NCBI GenBank assembly: GCA_964549495.1
Contig: CAZJWJ010000029.1
Location: 1-54,126, forward strand
Direction: 5' to 3'
Source: JACKBJ01 sp964549495
GTDB taxonomy: Bacteria; Chloroflexota; Anaerolineae; Epilineales; Epilineaceae
Length of the DNA: 54,126 bases
The notes below the pieces were generated by a model, which worked only from the letters and a program-made list of their open reading frames with translations, was not told the DNA's origin and did no database searches. The position numbers and the translations under genes are program-made. Below, piece by piece: positions 47,371 through 54,126 of this stretch; positions within the stretch are counted from its first letter, which is position 1; each line of letters opens with the position of its first letter.

Positions 47371-48584
47371 GCGCCATTGCCCGTTACGACTACAACGAGT
47401 TGGTCAAGCGGGTCCAGGACTATTGCGTACAGCGCGAGATCCCGGTCCCCCGCTGGCGGCGCGAGGTCAACCGCGAGGAGGAGCTGGCCTTCCACGCCAA
47501 CGTCCTGCGCGCGATGAAGGATCTGGGATTCCAGATCGCCGAGGAGGACCGGCAGGCGGTCGCGCGCGAGGTCGCCAACCGCATCACCGGTCTGGGCGTC
47601 TTGCAGCCCTATCTGGAGCAGGAGGGCGTCGAGGAGATCATCGTCCGCCGCGGCTTCGTGCAGATCGAGCGCATGGGCCAGATCCACGATGTGGGCGACC
47701 TGGCCCCGGACATCTACTTCTACCGCATGACCAGGCGCATCGCCGACCTCGAGGGCAAGGAGCTCAGCGCCGAGGATCCGCAGATCAAGCTCGGCTTGCC
47801 GGACGGCAGCCGATTCACGGCCGCCATCCCGCCGCTCTCGCGCCAGGGCACGGCCATCAACATCCGGCGCTTCAGCCGCAAGAAGCTGGCCTTCGAGGAC
47901 CTGATCAACTTCGGCGCGCTGGATGCCGAAGCCTCGGACTTCCTCAAGGACGTCTCGCGCTCGATGGACAAGAGCGCCATCTTCAGCGGGCGGCCGGGTG
48001 CCGGCAAGACCACGATGCTCAACGCCTTCACCCAGTACCTTCCGCCGCACTGCCAGCTTTCTCTGGTCGAGACCTTCCAGGAAGTGCAGCCTCAGCTGGC
48101 CCACTTCAACCACTTGGTGGTGGATGAGGGTCATGGCGCGGTCGGCAACGTGGTCAACGTCGTCTTCCTCCGAATGCGGCCGGACGTGATGATCATCGGC
48201 GAGACCGTGTCCGAGGAGGCCATCGAGTTCATCATGGGGCTCAACCTGGGCATCACCGCCTTCACCACCACCCACGCCCACTCGGCGCTCCTGGCGATGA
48301 CGCGCATCGAGACCCTGTCTCGAGCCTCCGGCATCCCCTTGGGCGAGCGCCGGGAGATCATCGGCTCCGGCCTCAGCCTGGCGGTGCACATCCACAAGGG
48401 CTACGATCCGGACACCCAGAGCTATCGGCGCTACATGCGCGAGATGGTCGCGATCCATGGCGTCAACCGCTCCGGTGCCGGCAGCGAGACCGTCGAGTAC
48501 GACTACGAGGTCATCAAGGAGTGGGACGGACGTCGGAAGACCTGGACGCCGCTGCGCGAGCCGCGCCAATGGCGCGAGGTATAG
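47367..48584 (+). CDS. TadA/CpaF secretion ATPase
   Basis: The ATG at 47367 overlaps the CpaB-like stop (ATGA) and has GGAGGG upstream; 405 residues. A type II/IV secretion ATPase: N-terminal domain, VLQPYLEQEGVEEIIV, Walker A FSGRPGAGKTTML, an ETFQEVQP Asp/Glu box, Walker B-like LRMRPDVMIIGE and the His box FTTTHAHSA. It should drive pilin polymerisation as a hexamer on the cytoplasmic side. Confidence 0.92.
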   Translation: MSAIARYDYNELVKRVQDYCVQREIPVPRWRREVNREEELAFHANVLRAMKDLGFQIAEEDRQAVAREVANRITGLGVLQPYLEQEGVEEIIVRRGFVQIERMGQIHDVGDLAPDIYFYRMTRRIADLEGKELSAEDPQIKLGLPDGSRFTAAIPPLSRQGTAINIRRFSRKKLAFEDLINFGALDAEASDFLKDVSRSMDKSAIFSGRPGAGKTTMLNAFTQYLPPHCQLSLVETFQEVQPQLAHFNHLVVDEGHGAVGNVVNVVFLRMRPDVMIIGETVSEEAIEFIMGLNLGITAFTTTHAHSALLAMTRIETLSRASGIPLGERREIIGSGLSLAVHIHKGYDPDTQSYRRYMREMVAIHGVNRSGAGSETVEYDYEVIKEWDGRRKTWTPLREPRQWREV

Positions 48585-48634
48585 CGCCCATGCTGTATGG
48601 ACATGGCTTGCGCTCAGGTCTGGAGGAGAGATAG

Positions 48635-49534
48635 ATGGGAACAGGACCCCTGGTCATCTTGATCGGCGGTGGTGGGCTCCTGGCCTACCTGATCTACGAT
48701 TGGCTGCAGTACAGGCTCCGCGCGCGCCGACGCAAGGAGGCGCGCGAGACGGGAGTGATGGCAAAGGTCAGCTATGACTGGCGCGTCTACGCCATGATCG
48801 GCTTCTCGGTCTTGGTGGCCTACCTATACGCCCGGCCCATCGAGCGGGTGATCGGTGGCGACGCCTTCGTGGCGGGCTTCGATCCGATCACGGAGCGCCG
48901 GAGTTGCTACCTGGTCGCGGCCTACGTGCTCGTGGTCGGGATCTGGTGGGCCATCCGCCAGGCGCGCAAGGAAGCGGTCTCCCAGCGGGCGATCGTCACC
49001 ACGCAGGTCGGTGAGCTCGTCGGCCAGTTCCGCAGCGTCTTTCGCATCCGGCCGACGGTCTTCAGCGCCTTGGAAGAGGCCAACAAGAAGATCCCGCCAC
49101 CGACCGGACAAGCGGTTTCGCACGCCGTGACGACCTTCTACGTGACCTCCCTGCCCCAGCGGGCGCTGGACGAACTGCGCGAGCGGGTGAACAACCCCTA
49201 CATGGAACAGTTCATCTACATCCTGGAGCGAGGCGAGGACGCCAAGCACGAAGACATCATGACCGCACTGGATGGTCTACTGCTCCGTCTGCGCAGCGCG
49301 CGCGAGATGCGGGATCAGTCCGAGGTGAACATGACGGTGATCACCGGACAGTCCAAGATCATCCAGCTGATCGCCATCGGATTGGTCTTCGTGGTCGGGC
49401 TGGTCCCGCTGCTTCGCGAAGCCTACGAGAACCTGCCAGGTCAGCTGGTCTTCGTCTTCTTCGCGAGCATCGGCGTCGTCACGAGCTGGTACATCGACGC
49501 TCAAGCCACCAAGCTAAAGGAAAAGGTGCTCTAG
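48635..49534 (+). CDS. TadB-like T2SF inner-membrane platform protein
   Basis: A 299-residue protein with GGAGGAGAG upstream. It has an N-terminal membrane segment, two further helices near 50-110, a cytoplasmic T2SF domain (ALEEANKKIPPPTGQAVSHA, MTALDGLLLRLRSAREMRDQ) and two C-terminal helices. The order of genes (ATPase, TadB, TadC) matches tad loci. TadB and TadC form the membrane platform on which the pilus is built. Confidence 0.85.
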   Translation: MGTGPLVILIGGGGLLAYLIYDWLQYRLRARRRKEARETGVMAKVSYDWRVYAMIGFSVLVAYLYARPIERVIGGDAFVAGFDPITERRSCYLVAAYVLVVGIWWAIRQARKEAVSQRAIVTTQVGELVGQFRSVFRIRPTVFSALEEANKKIPPPTGQAVSHAVTTFYVTSLPQRALDELRERVNNPYMEQFIYILERGEDAKHEDIMTALDGLLLRLRSAREMRDQSEVNMTVITGQSKIIQLIAIGLVFVVGLVPLLREAYENLPGQLVFVFFASIGVVTSWYIDAQATKLKEKVL

Positions 49535-49536
49535 CC

Positions 49537-50187
49537 ATGACCCCCATCCAAGCCTTGATGATGCTGCTGGTCTTCGGTGGCGCCTTCTTGCTGGTGCTGT
49601 TCGTCGGCGGGAGTTGGCTCTGGGGGCGCATCTATCCCTTCCAGCGCAAGCGCCGACTGGCCCGCCTGGATCGCTACAATCCACGCACGATGTGGCGCAA
49701 GGCGCGCAAGAAGCCGGTCTACGAGGCGCCGATCACCACCATCCGAGACTTCATGCTCACGCTTCAGCTTTCGCTCTCCTTGGCCGAGACGCTGGCCGGC
49801 GCCTTGAATCAGGCCGCGAAGCAGTTCGCCGGTCGTGGCACCTTCGGAGAGCGTCTGAGCACGCGGGTGCGGAGCCAGCTACAGGTCGAGCCCGAGAAGG
49901 TCATCGAGGCGCTCTCGGTGGACTTCCAGAGCGAGCACATGACCGAGCTCTCCGAACGCCTCGACATGGCGCACGAGGGCGGCCTGTCCTACGCGGAAGC
50001 GGTCAACATGACCTTGGACGACATCGAGGAAGAGATCCGCATCATGGTCGAGAAGGAGATCGAGCGCGCGCCGGTCATGCTCACCATCCCCATGATCATC
50101 GGGGTGTTCTTCTCGGCCTTGGCCCTCTTGGGCTTCCCCTTGCTGGCCCTCATGTTCAACACCGTGGGCCAGACGGGCGTCCAGTAG
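49537..50187 (+). CDS. TadC-like T2SF platform protein
   Basis: A 216-residue protein that starts 3 bp after TadB. One N-terminal helix, then a basic stretch, a T2SF-like region (TLQLSLSLAETLAGALNQAAKQFAGRGTF, DMAHEGGLSYAEAVNMTLDDI) and a C-terminal hydrophobic pair. Shorter than typical TadC but with the same domain core. Confidence 0.8.
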   Translation: MTPIQALMMLLVFGGAFLLVLFVGGSWLWGRIYPFQRKRRLARLDRYNPRTMWRKARKKPVYEAPITTIRDFMLTLQLSLSLAETLAGALNQAAKQFAGRGTFGERLSTRVRSQLQVEPEKVIEALSVDFQSEHMTELSERLDMAHEGGLSYAEAVNMTLDDIEEEIRIMVEKEIERAPVMLTIPMIIGVFFSALALLGFPLLALMFNTVGQTGVQ

Positions 50188-50260
50188 GTAGGGGATCCCG
50201 AGCAACCGGGACGCGACAGGTCAGGATTCGGAGTCTTGTCGCGATGCGCGGAAGAGGCAC

Positions 50261-50289
50261 TTGCAATCCGGTCTGGGATCTGTTATACT
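50261..50289 (+). promoter_or_regulatory. Near-consensus promoter of the first Flp pilin gene
   Basis: TTGCAA (50261-50266), a spacer of exactly 17 bp, and TATACT (50284-50289) with a TG extension at 50281-50282. It is the strongest promoter I see in the window and would give a leader of about 35 nt with a GGAGGT site. Confidence 0.8.
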
Positions 50290-50329
50290 CTACCCATCTC
50301 ATCCGTTCTTACTCATGGAGGTAATCCAC

Positions 50330-50605
50330 ATGTCGATGCTGCAACGATTCTGGAACGACGAAAGCGGCCCCGAGTTGGTCGAGTGGGCGGTCGTCACGAT
50401 CATTCTTCTGGTCGCGGCCATCGTGCTCTACATCGCCGTGGGCAAGGTCCTCGGCGGCGTGATCTGCTCGATCTGGTGCTGGCTGGACAAGATCAAGGAT
50501 CCGGGCATGCACGAGCAGTTGGACGGCTCGCAGTGCCAGGACGCCCGCGGTGACTCCTCGACGGCTGCTGGTGACACCGGCGAGGGTGCCTGCAGCGACA
50601 GCTAA
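50330..50605 (+). CDS. Flp-family pilin with long cysteine-containing tail
   Basis: A 91-residue pilin; the ATG at 50330 has GGAGGT 7 nt upstream. The leader ends in Gly13 and the mature part starts PELVEWAVVTIILLVAAIVL. It has the Glu at +5 and Trp at +6 where Flp pilins usually have Tyr. A single hydrophobic helix follows. Unlike standard 50-60-residue Flp pilins it has a 40-residue tail with four Cys (VICSIWCW, SQCQD, EGACSDS), which could form disulphides or bind metal. Own promoter and terminator suggest high expression. Confidence 0.88.
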   Translation: MSMLQRFWNDESGPELVEWAVVTIILLVAAIVLYIAVGKVLGGVICSIWCWLDKIKDPGMHEQLDGSQCQDARGDSSTAAGDTGEGACSDS

Positions 50606-50677
50606 GTCGCCCGGCGTCTTCTCGCGAACCGTGGTGGCATGCTGACAGCCTCCGGTTCCGCGTAAACGAGTAGGACT

Positions 50678-50710
50678 GAGAGCAGGGTCCCGGTGGCCCT
50701 GCTCTCTTCC
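50678..50710 (+). terminator. Rho-independent terminator after the first Flp gene
   Basis: A perfect 10-bp stem (50678-50687 with 50697-50706), a 9-nt loop, then a pyrimidine-rich TTCCTTCC tail. It splits the tad operon into an early part plus pilin and a late part. Confidence 0.75.
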
Positions 50711-50871
50711 TTCCTGGCTGCGCCAGCGCCATATCGAGTTGGGGCTTCGGTGATGGCTCGATTCTTGCTGGACATGTCGACAAGAAGGCGTTGCGGCTCG
50801 CTGACTCTCATGTGCCGAAGAGCCGGGCCGGTCGCGATCGAACGATCTCATCCTGGGAGATAGCAGACATC

Positions 50872-51063
50872 ATGAAGCAACTGACCGATCGATTCTGGGC
50901 CGATGAGGGTGGTGCCGAGATGGTCGAGTGGGCGGTGGTGACCGTCGTGCTCCTGATCAGTTCGGTGCCGGCCTTGCTCCTCTTGCGCGACTCGCTCACC
51001 GATGTCTTCCGGACCGTCTTCACGGAACTCGAGGAGGATCCGCAGGATCAGTGGGTTCCGTGA
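50872..51063 (+). CDS. Second Flp-family pilin or pseudopilin
   Basis: A 63-residue pilin from the ATG at 50872. Leader ends in Gly and the mature part starts AEMVEWAVVTVVLLISSVPA, again with Glu +5 and Trp +6. The tail is short and acidic (TELEEDPQDQWVP). The length is that of ordinary Flp pilins. No strong promoter lies in front of it, so it may be a minor component. Its stop overlaps the prepilin peptidase start (GTGA). Confidence 0.85.
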   Translation: MKQLTDRFWADEGGAEMVEWAVVTVVLLISSVPALLLLRDSLTDVFRTVFTELEEDPQDQWVP

Positions 51064-51623
51064 CGGCCGAGACGGCCTGGACCGCCATCGAGGTCCTGGT
51101 CAAGCTCGTGCTGACGCTCTGGATGATCCGCATCTCGATGCTCGACCATCGTAGCGGCCGGATCCCGAACGCCCTCACCGCACCGGTCTTCCTGGGCGTC
51201 GGCTTCTACCGCATCGTGGTACAGGGCCTGATGATGGGGCAACTCGGCAAGCTCTGGCTGATCCTGGCTTGGGTCGTCCTCTTCGGCTTGTGGATGCTCA
51301 ACTTCATCGGCGGCGGGGACGCCAAGTTCCTGATGGCGCTCTTCGCGCTCTTTCCCTCGCTCGAGTTCCTGGCAGCCTTGGCATTCATCTTGCTGATCAT
51401 CATGGTGCCGCTCCTGGTCCTCGAGTTCCGGATGCGGGACCAGAGCATCGGAGGGGCCTGGCGAAGCCTTCGGGCTCGCTTGATGACCGGCCAGATCTTA
51501 CCGACCAACGAGGAGCTGCAGACCCAGGGGCGACGCTACGCATGGACCTTCGCGGTGCCGGCCATCGTCTACATGTGGATCTACTGGAGCTGGCCCGTCG
51601 CACCCGGCTGGATTCCCCTCTAG
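51060..51623 (+). CDS. TadV/CpaA-like prepilin peptidase
   Basis: I take the GTG at 51060, which overlaps the pilin stop; a GTG at 51051 is also possible. The 187-residue protein has five or six hydrophobic segments and both catalytic aspartates of type IV prepilin peptidases: the first in MLDHRSGRIPNALTAP and the second in NFIGGGDAKFLMALF (GxGD motif). It lacks the N-terminal methylation domain, as TadV proteins do. It processes the Flp and probably the TadE-like leaders. Confidence 0.9.
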   Translation: MTAETAWTAIEVLVKLVLTLWMIRISMLDHRSGRIPNALTAPVFLGVGFYRIVVQGLMMGQLGKLWLILAWVVLFGLWMLNFIGGGDAKFLMALFALFPSLEFLAALAFILLIIMVPLLVLEFRMRDQSIGGAWRSLRARLMTGQILPTNEELQTQGRRYAWTFAVPAIVYMWIYWSWPVAPGWIPL

Positions 51624-51680
51624 CCCAAGGCTCCCAGACTGTGCACACGGCTGTACGCAAGCGGAACAGGTGATTCGACC

Positions 51681-52202
51681 ATGAGAAATCCAACCCAGGT
51701 GCTCGACAGGTGCCGACTGCGGCTCACCGCACTGTTGCGGCGCTTCGGTCACGACCGCAGCGGCGGCACGGCGGTCCAGGCCATCGTGATGATGCCGGTG
51801 GTCATCGTGACATTCTTCACCATCTTCCAGGTCTGGCAGGTGATCCAGGTGCGCGACACCTTGCACTACGCCAACTACCAGGCCATGCGCTACCTCTCGC
51901 TCTACCCGCTGGAGACCACCAGCGAGACCGAGTGGACGGACGTGGCCGAGAAGATCGTCCTCATGGAGCTTCGGAACAACCCCTTCATCACCACGGAGGG
52001 TCAGCCCTTGACCCGGTACACCGACTACAATGTCGAGGTGACCCTCCTGAACAACGAGTACGAGTGCACCAGCCCCATTCGCGTCGAGTCTTGGGTCTCG
52101 GTGCACATCGTGCCTACCGGACCCACCGATCGTTTCGGGCTCCCGGGTCTACGACCCCTCCGTCTGGACGACGTTCGCGAAGGAGAAGTGCTATGCCAGT
52201 AG
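51681..52202 (+). CDS. TadE-like pseudopilin 1
   Basis: A 173-residue protein; AGGTGA precedes the ATG. The basic N-terminus leads to GGTAVQAIVMMPVVIVTFF, a TadE-type segment with Gln at +5 in place of Glu. One membrane helix follows, then an outer domain. It should be a minor pilin. The stop overlaps the next start by 10 bp. Confidence 0.82.
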   Translation: MRNPTQVLDRCRLRLTALLRRFGHDRSGGTAVQAIVMMPVVIVTFFTIFQVWQVIQVRDTLHYANYQAMRYLSLYPLETTSETEWTDVAEKIVLMELRNNPFITTEGQPLTRYTDYNVEVTLLNNEYECTSPIRVESWVSVHIVPTGPTDRFGLPGLRPLRLDDVREGEVLCQ

Positions 52203-52879
52203 GAACCCTACGCCGCTGGCTCGATGATCAAGGCGGTGCGACGCTCGTGCAGTTCATCGCGGTCCTACCCGCCTTCGTCCTGGTGGTCATCGGCGCCTAC
52301 GCCATGTTCAAGGTGATGGCCTCGCGCGATACGCTCTGCGAGTCGGCCTGGGAAGCCTCCCGCTACCTGCAGGTCGAGGGTCCGCACTTTCCGGAAGACG
52401 GAGTGGGTGAGGGCGGTGAGGACCTATCCTATCCTGATGGCTGGCGGAACATCGCCGTCGACATCATGAACCAGGAATTGGCATCGCGGACGATGGTCGA
52501 GCTCTATCCCATCGAGGAAAGCAACGTCGAGCTCTGGCCCCCGGACAAGCCCACCTCGCCCGAGAGCACGATCCGCGACGGCCGAGCGGTTCTGGATGAG
52601 AACCTCTTCTATCTGCAGGTCACCAAGCCCATTACCAACCCGCTGGGCATGCTCTTCGACCTTCCCAACGCCGACCCCGGCATGATCAACCTGACGTGCA
52701 GGATCGGCGGCTTCTACGAGGGCCCGCCTGTGGAGCCGACCTTGCTGCGGCCCCCGAACAATGCAGGACCAGGATGTGATCCTCCGAGACAGGACTGCCC
52801 TGTCAACCCCGGCTATACCGACACTCCCGTGCCGCGTGATGGCACCCCCACCGTTTGCCCGATCTGCAATCCGCGGTAG
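52193..52879 (+). CDS. TadE-like pseudopilin 2
   Basis: The ATG at 52193 has AAGGAG 8 nt upstream and lies inside the previous gene; 228 residues. TadE segment GGATLVQFIAVLPAFVLVV again has Gln at +5. Outer domain of about 180 residues with several Cys near the C-terminus (GPGCDP, QDCPV, VCPICNPR), possibly disulphide-bonded or metal-binding. Confidence 0.82.
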   Translation: MPVGTLRRWLDDQGGATLVQFIAVLPAFVLVVIGAYAMFKVMASRDTLCESAWEASRYLQVEGPHFPEDGVGEGGEDLSYPDGWRNIAVDIMNQELASRTMVELYPIEESNVELWPPDKPTSPESTIRDGRAVLDENLFYLQVTKPITNPLGMLFDLPNADPGMINLTCRIGGFYEGPPVEPTLLRPPNNAGPGCDPPRQDCPVNPGYTDTPVPRDGTPTVCPICNPR

Positions 52880-52893
52880 GAGAGATAGACACC

Positions 52894-53781
52894 ATGCAAG
52901 AGACAAGAACTCTCCGACGGATTCCCAAGCGCATGCGCATCAAGGCGCAGCGAACGTGGCGTCGATGGAACGACGATACCTTCGGTGCCTCGATGGTCAC
53001 GACGGCCGTCACCTTACCCGTGCTGATCCTGGTGGTCTTCACGACCTTCCACATGTTCCGGGTGATGCTGGTCAAGTGGTCCTTCGACCGCGGTGTGCGG
53101 GAGGCGGCGCGATACATCAGCGAAGACGCGGCCTTCTGGGAGCAGCGCTTCGAGGGTGCTGGCAACCTGGTGGACGAGGCGGGCATGGACCTGGGCGTGC
53201 CGCCGGCCGACTACTACGACATCGAGGCCAAGCGGATCATCGTCAGCCGCCTGCGCGATGTTTTCAGCTACAACCAGGTCTACAACGTCATCACGAACAC
53301 GGTGCAGGTGACCGTGACCGAGCCCTTCCTGTCCGAGATGGTCGAGTCGGGTCAGGTGAACGTGACCGACGTGATCACGGCCGAGCAAGGTGCCACGATG
53401 GAGGAGATCTGCGATCCGCCACGCCGTTTCAACACGGATGGCGAAGGCGACTACCGTCATTGGGACAATATCCGATTCCGGGTCTACGCGACCATGGACA
53501 TGCCGCTCCTTTGGCCGGTGAAGATCCCGTGGACGGATCCACACACCGTAACCCTGCAATTCTCCAACCGTGCGATCGGATACGTGCAATGCGCGCGCTG
53601 GAGCGGTCAGCGTGATGCGTCGAACACGGATAAGACGAGGCTCTACGGCCGCCAGGGTCCGGCCCTCAAGTACCGCACCCTCAGCACACCTGGCTTCCCG
53701 ACGGTGACGGCGACACTGGAGCCGACTCCCACGATGACGACCACGACCGCAACCAGTCCGCCACCGTCGGCGACTCCCTGA
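52894..53781 (+). CDS. TadE-like pseudopilin 3
   Basis: A 295-residue protein from the ATG at 52894 (AGGAGA 11 nt upstream). The TadE segment FGASMVTTAVTLPVLILVV has Thr at +5. Outer domain of about 220 residues, then a 35-residue Thr/Pro-rich tail (PTPTMTTTTATSPPPS) like the linkers elsewhere in the window. Last gene of the operon. Confidence 0.8.
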   Translation: MQETRTLRRIPKRMRIKAQRTWRRWNDDTFGASMVTTAVTLPVLILVVFTTFHMFRVMLVKWSFDRGVREAARYISEDAAFWEQRFEGAGNLVDEAGMDLGVPPADYYDIEAKRIIVSRLRDVFSYNQVYNVITNTVQVTVTEPFLSEMVESGQVNVTDVITAEQGATMEEICDPPRRFNTDGEGDYRHWDNIRFRVYATMDMPLLWPVKIPWTDPHTVTLQFSNRAIGYVQCARWSGQRDASNTDKTRLYGRQGPALKYRTLSTPGFPTVTATLEPTPTMTTTTATSPPPSATP

Positions 53782-53881
53782 CGTCCTTTTCGTGCCTGGA
53801 CCGAGCCACCGGACTTCGGCGTGGCGCGGCCGTCACCACGACGAGCCAGACGTCTGACGAACTCGACCACGTCGAACATCG

Positions 53882-53920
53882 AGCACCGCGGGATCATGTC
53901 CCGCGGTGCTTGTCACGTTT
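53882..53920 (+). terminator. Terminator of the Tad operon
   Basis: A perfect 12-bp stem (53882-53893 with 53899-53910), a 5-nt loop, and a weak T-rich tail ending TTT at 53918-53920. Confidence 0.7.
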
Positions 53921-54126
53921 CCGACCCAGAACCTCGAAGTTAGGATCCGACCGGCAATCCCGGTGGTTCCGGTCTTCGCCTCTCCTTACTCCGGTCCAAG
54001 CGGGCGGTGAGGGCCTTGGGGCGCGAAGCCACAGGCCGTGTGCGACGGCGGTTCTCGGCGTGCCCCATCATCCGCCTTCTGGCGCACGGACCCCGCGTCA
54101 CGAGGTTCGGTCATCACTTCGGCTTC
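53911..54126. other. Right end of the window, no confident gene
   Basis: The minus strand is open from the edge to a stop at 53986-53988 (46 residues), but the product is low-complexity and not recognisable. It may be the 3' end of a gene that lies outside the window, or nothing. Confidence 0.3.

Noticed and set aside
53986..54126. Minus-strand partial gene at the right edge
   Set aside because: Only 46 residues are visible and they have no family features; kept as undetermined.

Overview
The window is GC-rich, gene-dense bacterial chromosome with no rRNA, tRNA, CRISPR or insertion sequence that I could see. Several traits suggest a Gram-positive-like (monoderm) lineage, most likely Chloroflexota: Pro/Thr-rich linkers on exported proteins, a PASTA-domain kinase, a Tad pilus set without an outer-membrane secretin, and an RsmD protein with an APPQY motif. 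This placement is inference from gene content; no phylogenetic marker was compared.

Layout. 1-7671: cell-envelope and transport genes (MFS exporter fragment, CAP-domain secreted protein, CotH-type lipoprotein, EamA transporter, Tat-exported PhoX-like protein). 7833-12743: a tightly overlapping five-gene unit (radical SAM, glycosyltransferase, methyltransferase, YbhN-like membrane protein, methyltransferase) that looks like a surface glycan or glycolipid pathway. 12962-28373: housekeeping and cell-surface genes (TPR lipoprotein, rsmD, amino-acid ABC transporter parts, rph, LysM protein, FtsB-like protein, peptide-binding protein, secG, calcium exchanger, PASTA kinase, ftsH, pncC). 28495-31176: pckA and mdh. 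31207-35276: an SNF2 helicase and SWIM-domain protein pair. 35426-44935: a four-gene, minus-strand cluster of related STAND/AAA-type ATPases. 45454-53781: a plus-strand Tad/Flp pilus operon.

The most interesting part is 35-54 kb. A 1569-residue protein with two P-loop modules and HEAT repeats, two ATPases fused to OmpR/PhoB-type winged helices, and an ATPase with TPRs and membrane segments lie back to back. They are divergent from the pilus operon. In the 518-bp gap between the two clusters the tetranucleotide GTCA (once GTAA) recurs five times at an exact 11-bp period, just upstream of an extended -10 element facing the pilus genes. A second array, three copies at 11 bp, lies upstream of the TPR-ATPase gene in the cluster. 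Eleven-bp direct repeats are the binding format of OmpR/PhoB-type winged helices. I propose that the ATPase-winged-helix proteins regulate the pilus operon and their own cluster. This is a hypothesis, and an ordinary PhoB-like regulator encoded elsewhere is the main alternative.

The pilus operon is unusual in itself: all three TadE-like proteins lack the Glu at +5 of the pilin motif, both Flp pilins carry Glu-Trp instead of Glu-Tyr, and the first Flp gene has its own strong promoter and terminator. Across the window, promoters are often of the extended -10 type (TG-N-TAnnnT), and two genes (the PASTA kinase and rph) appear to make leaderless mRNAs.
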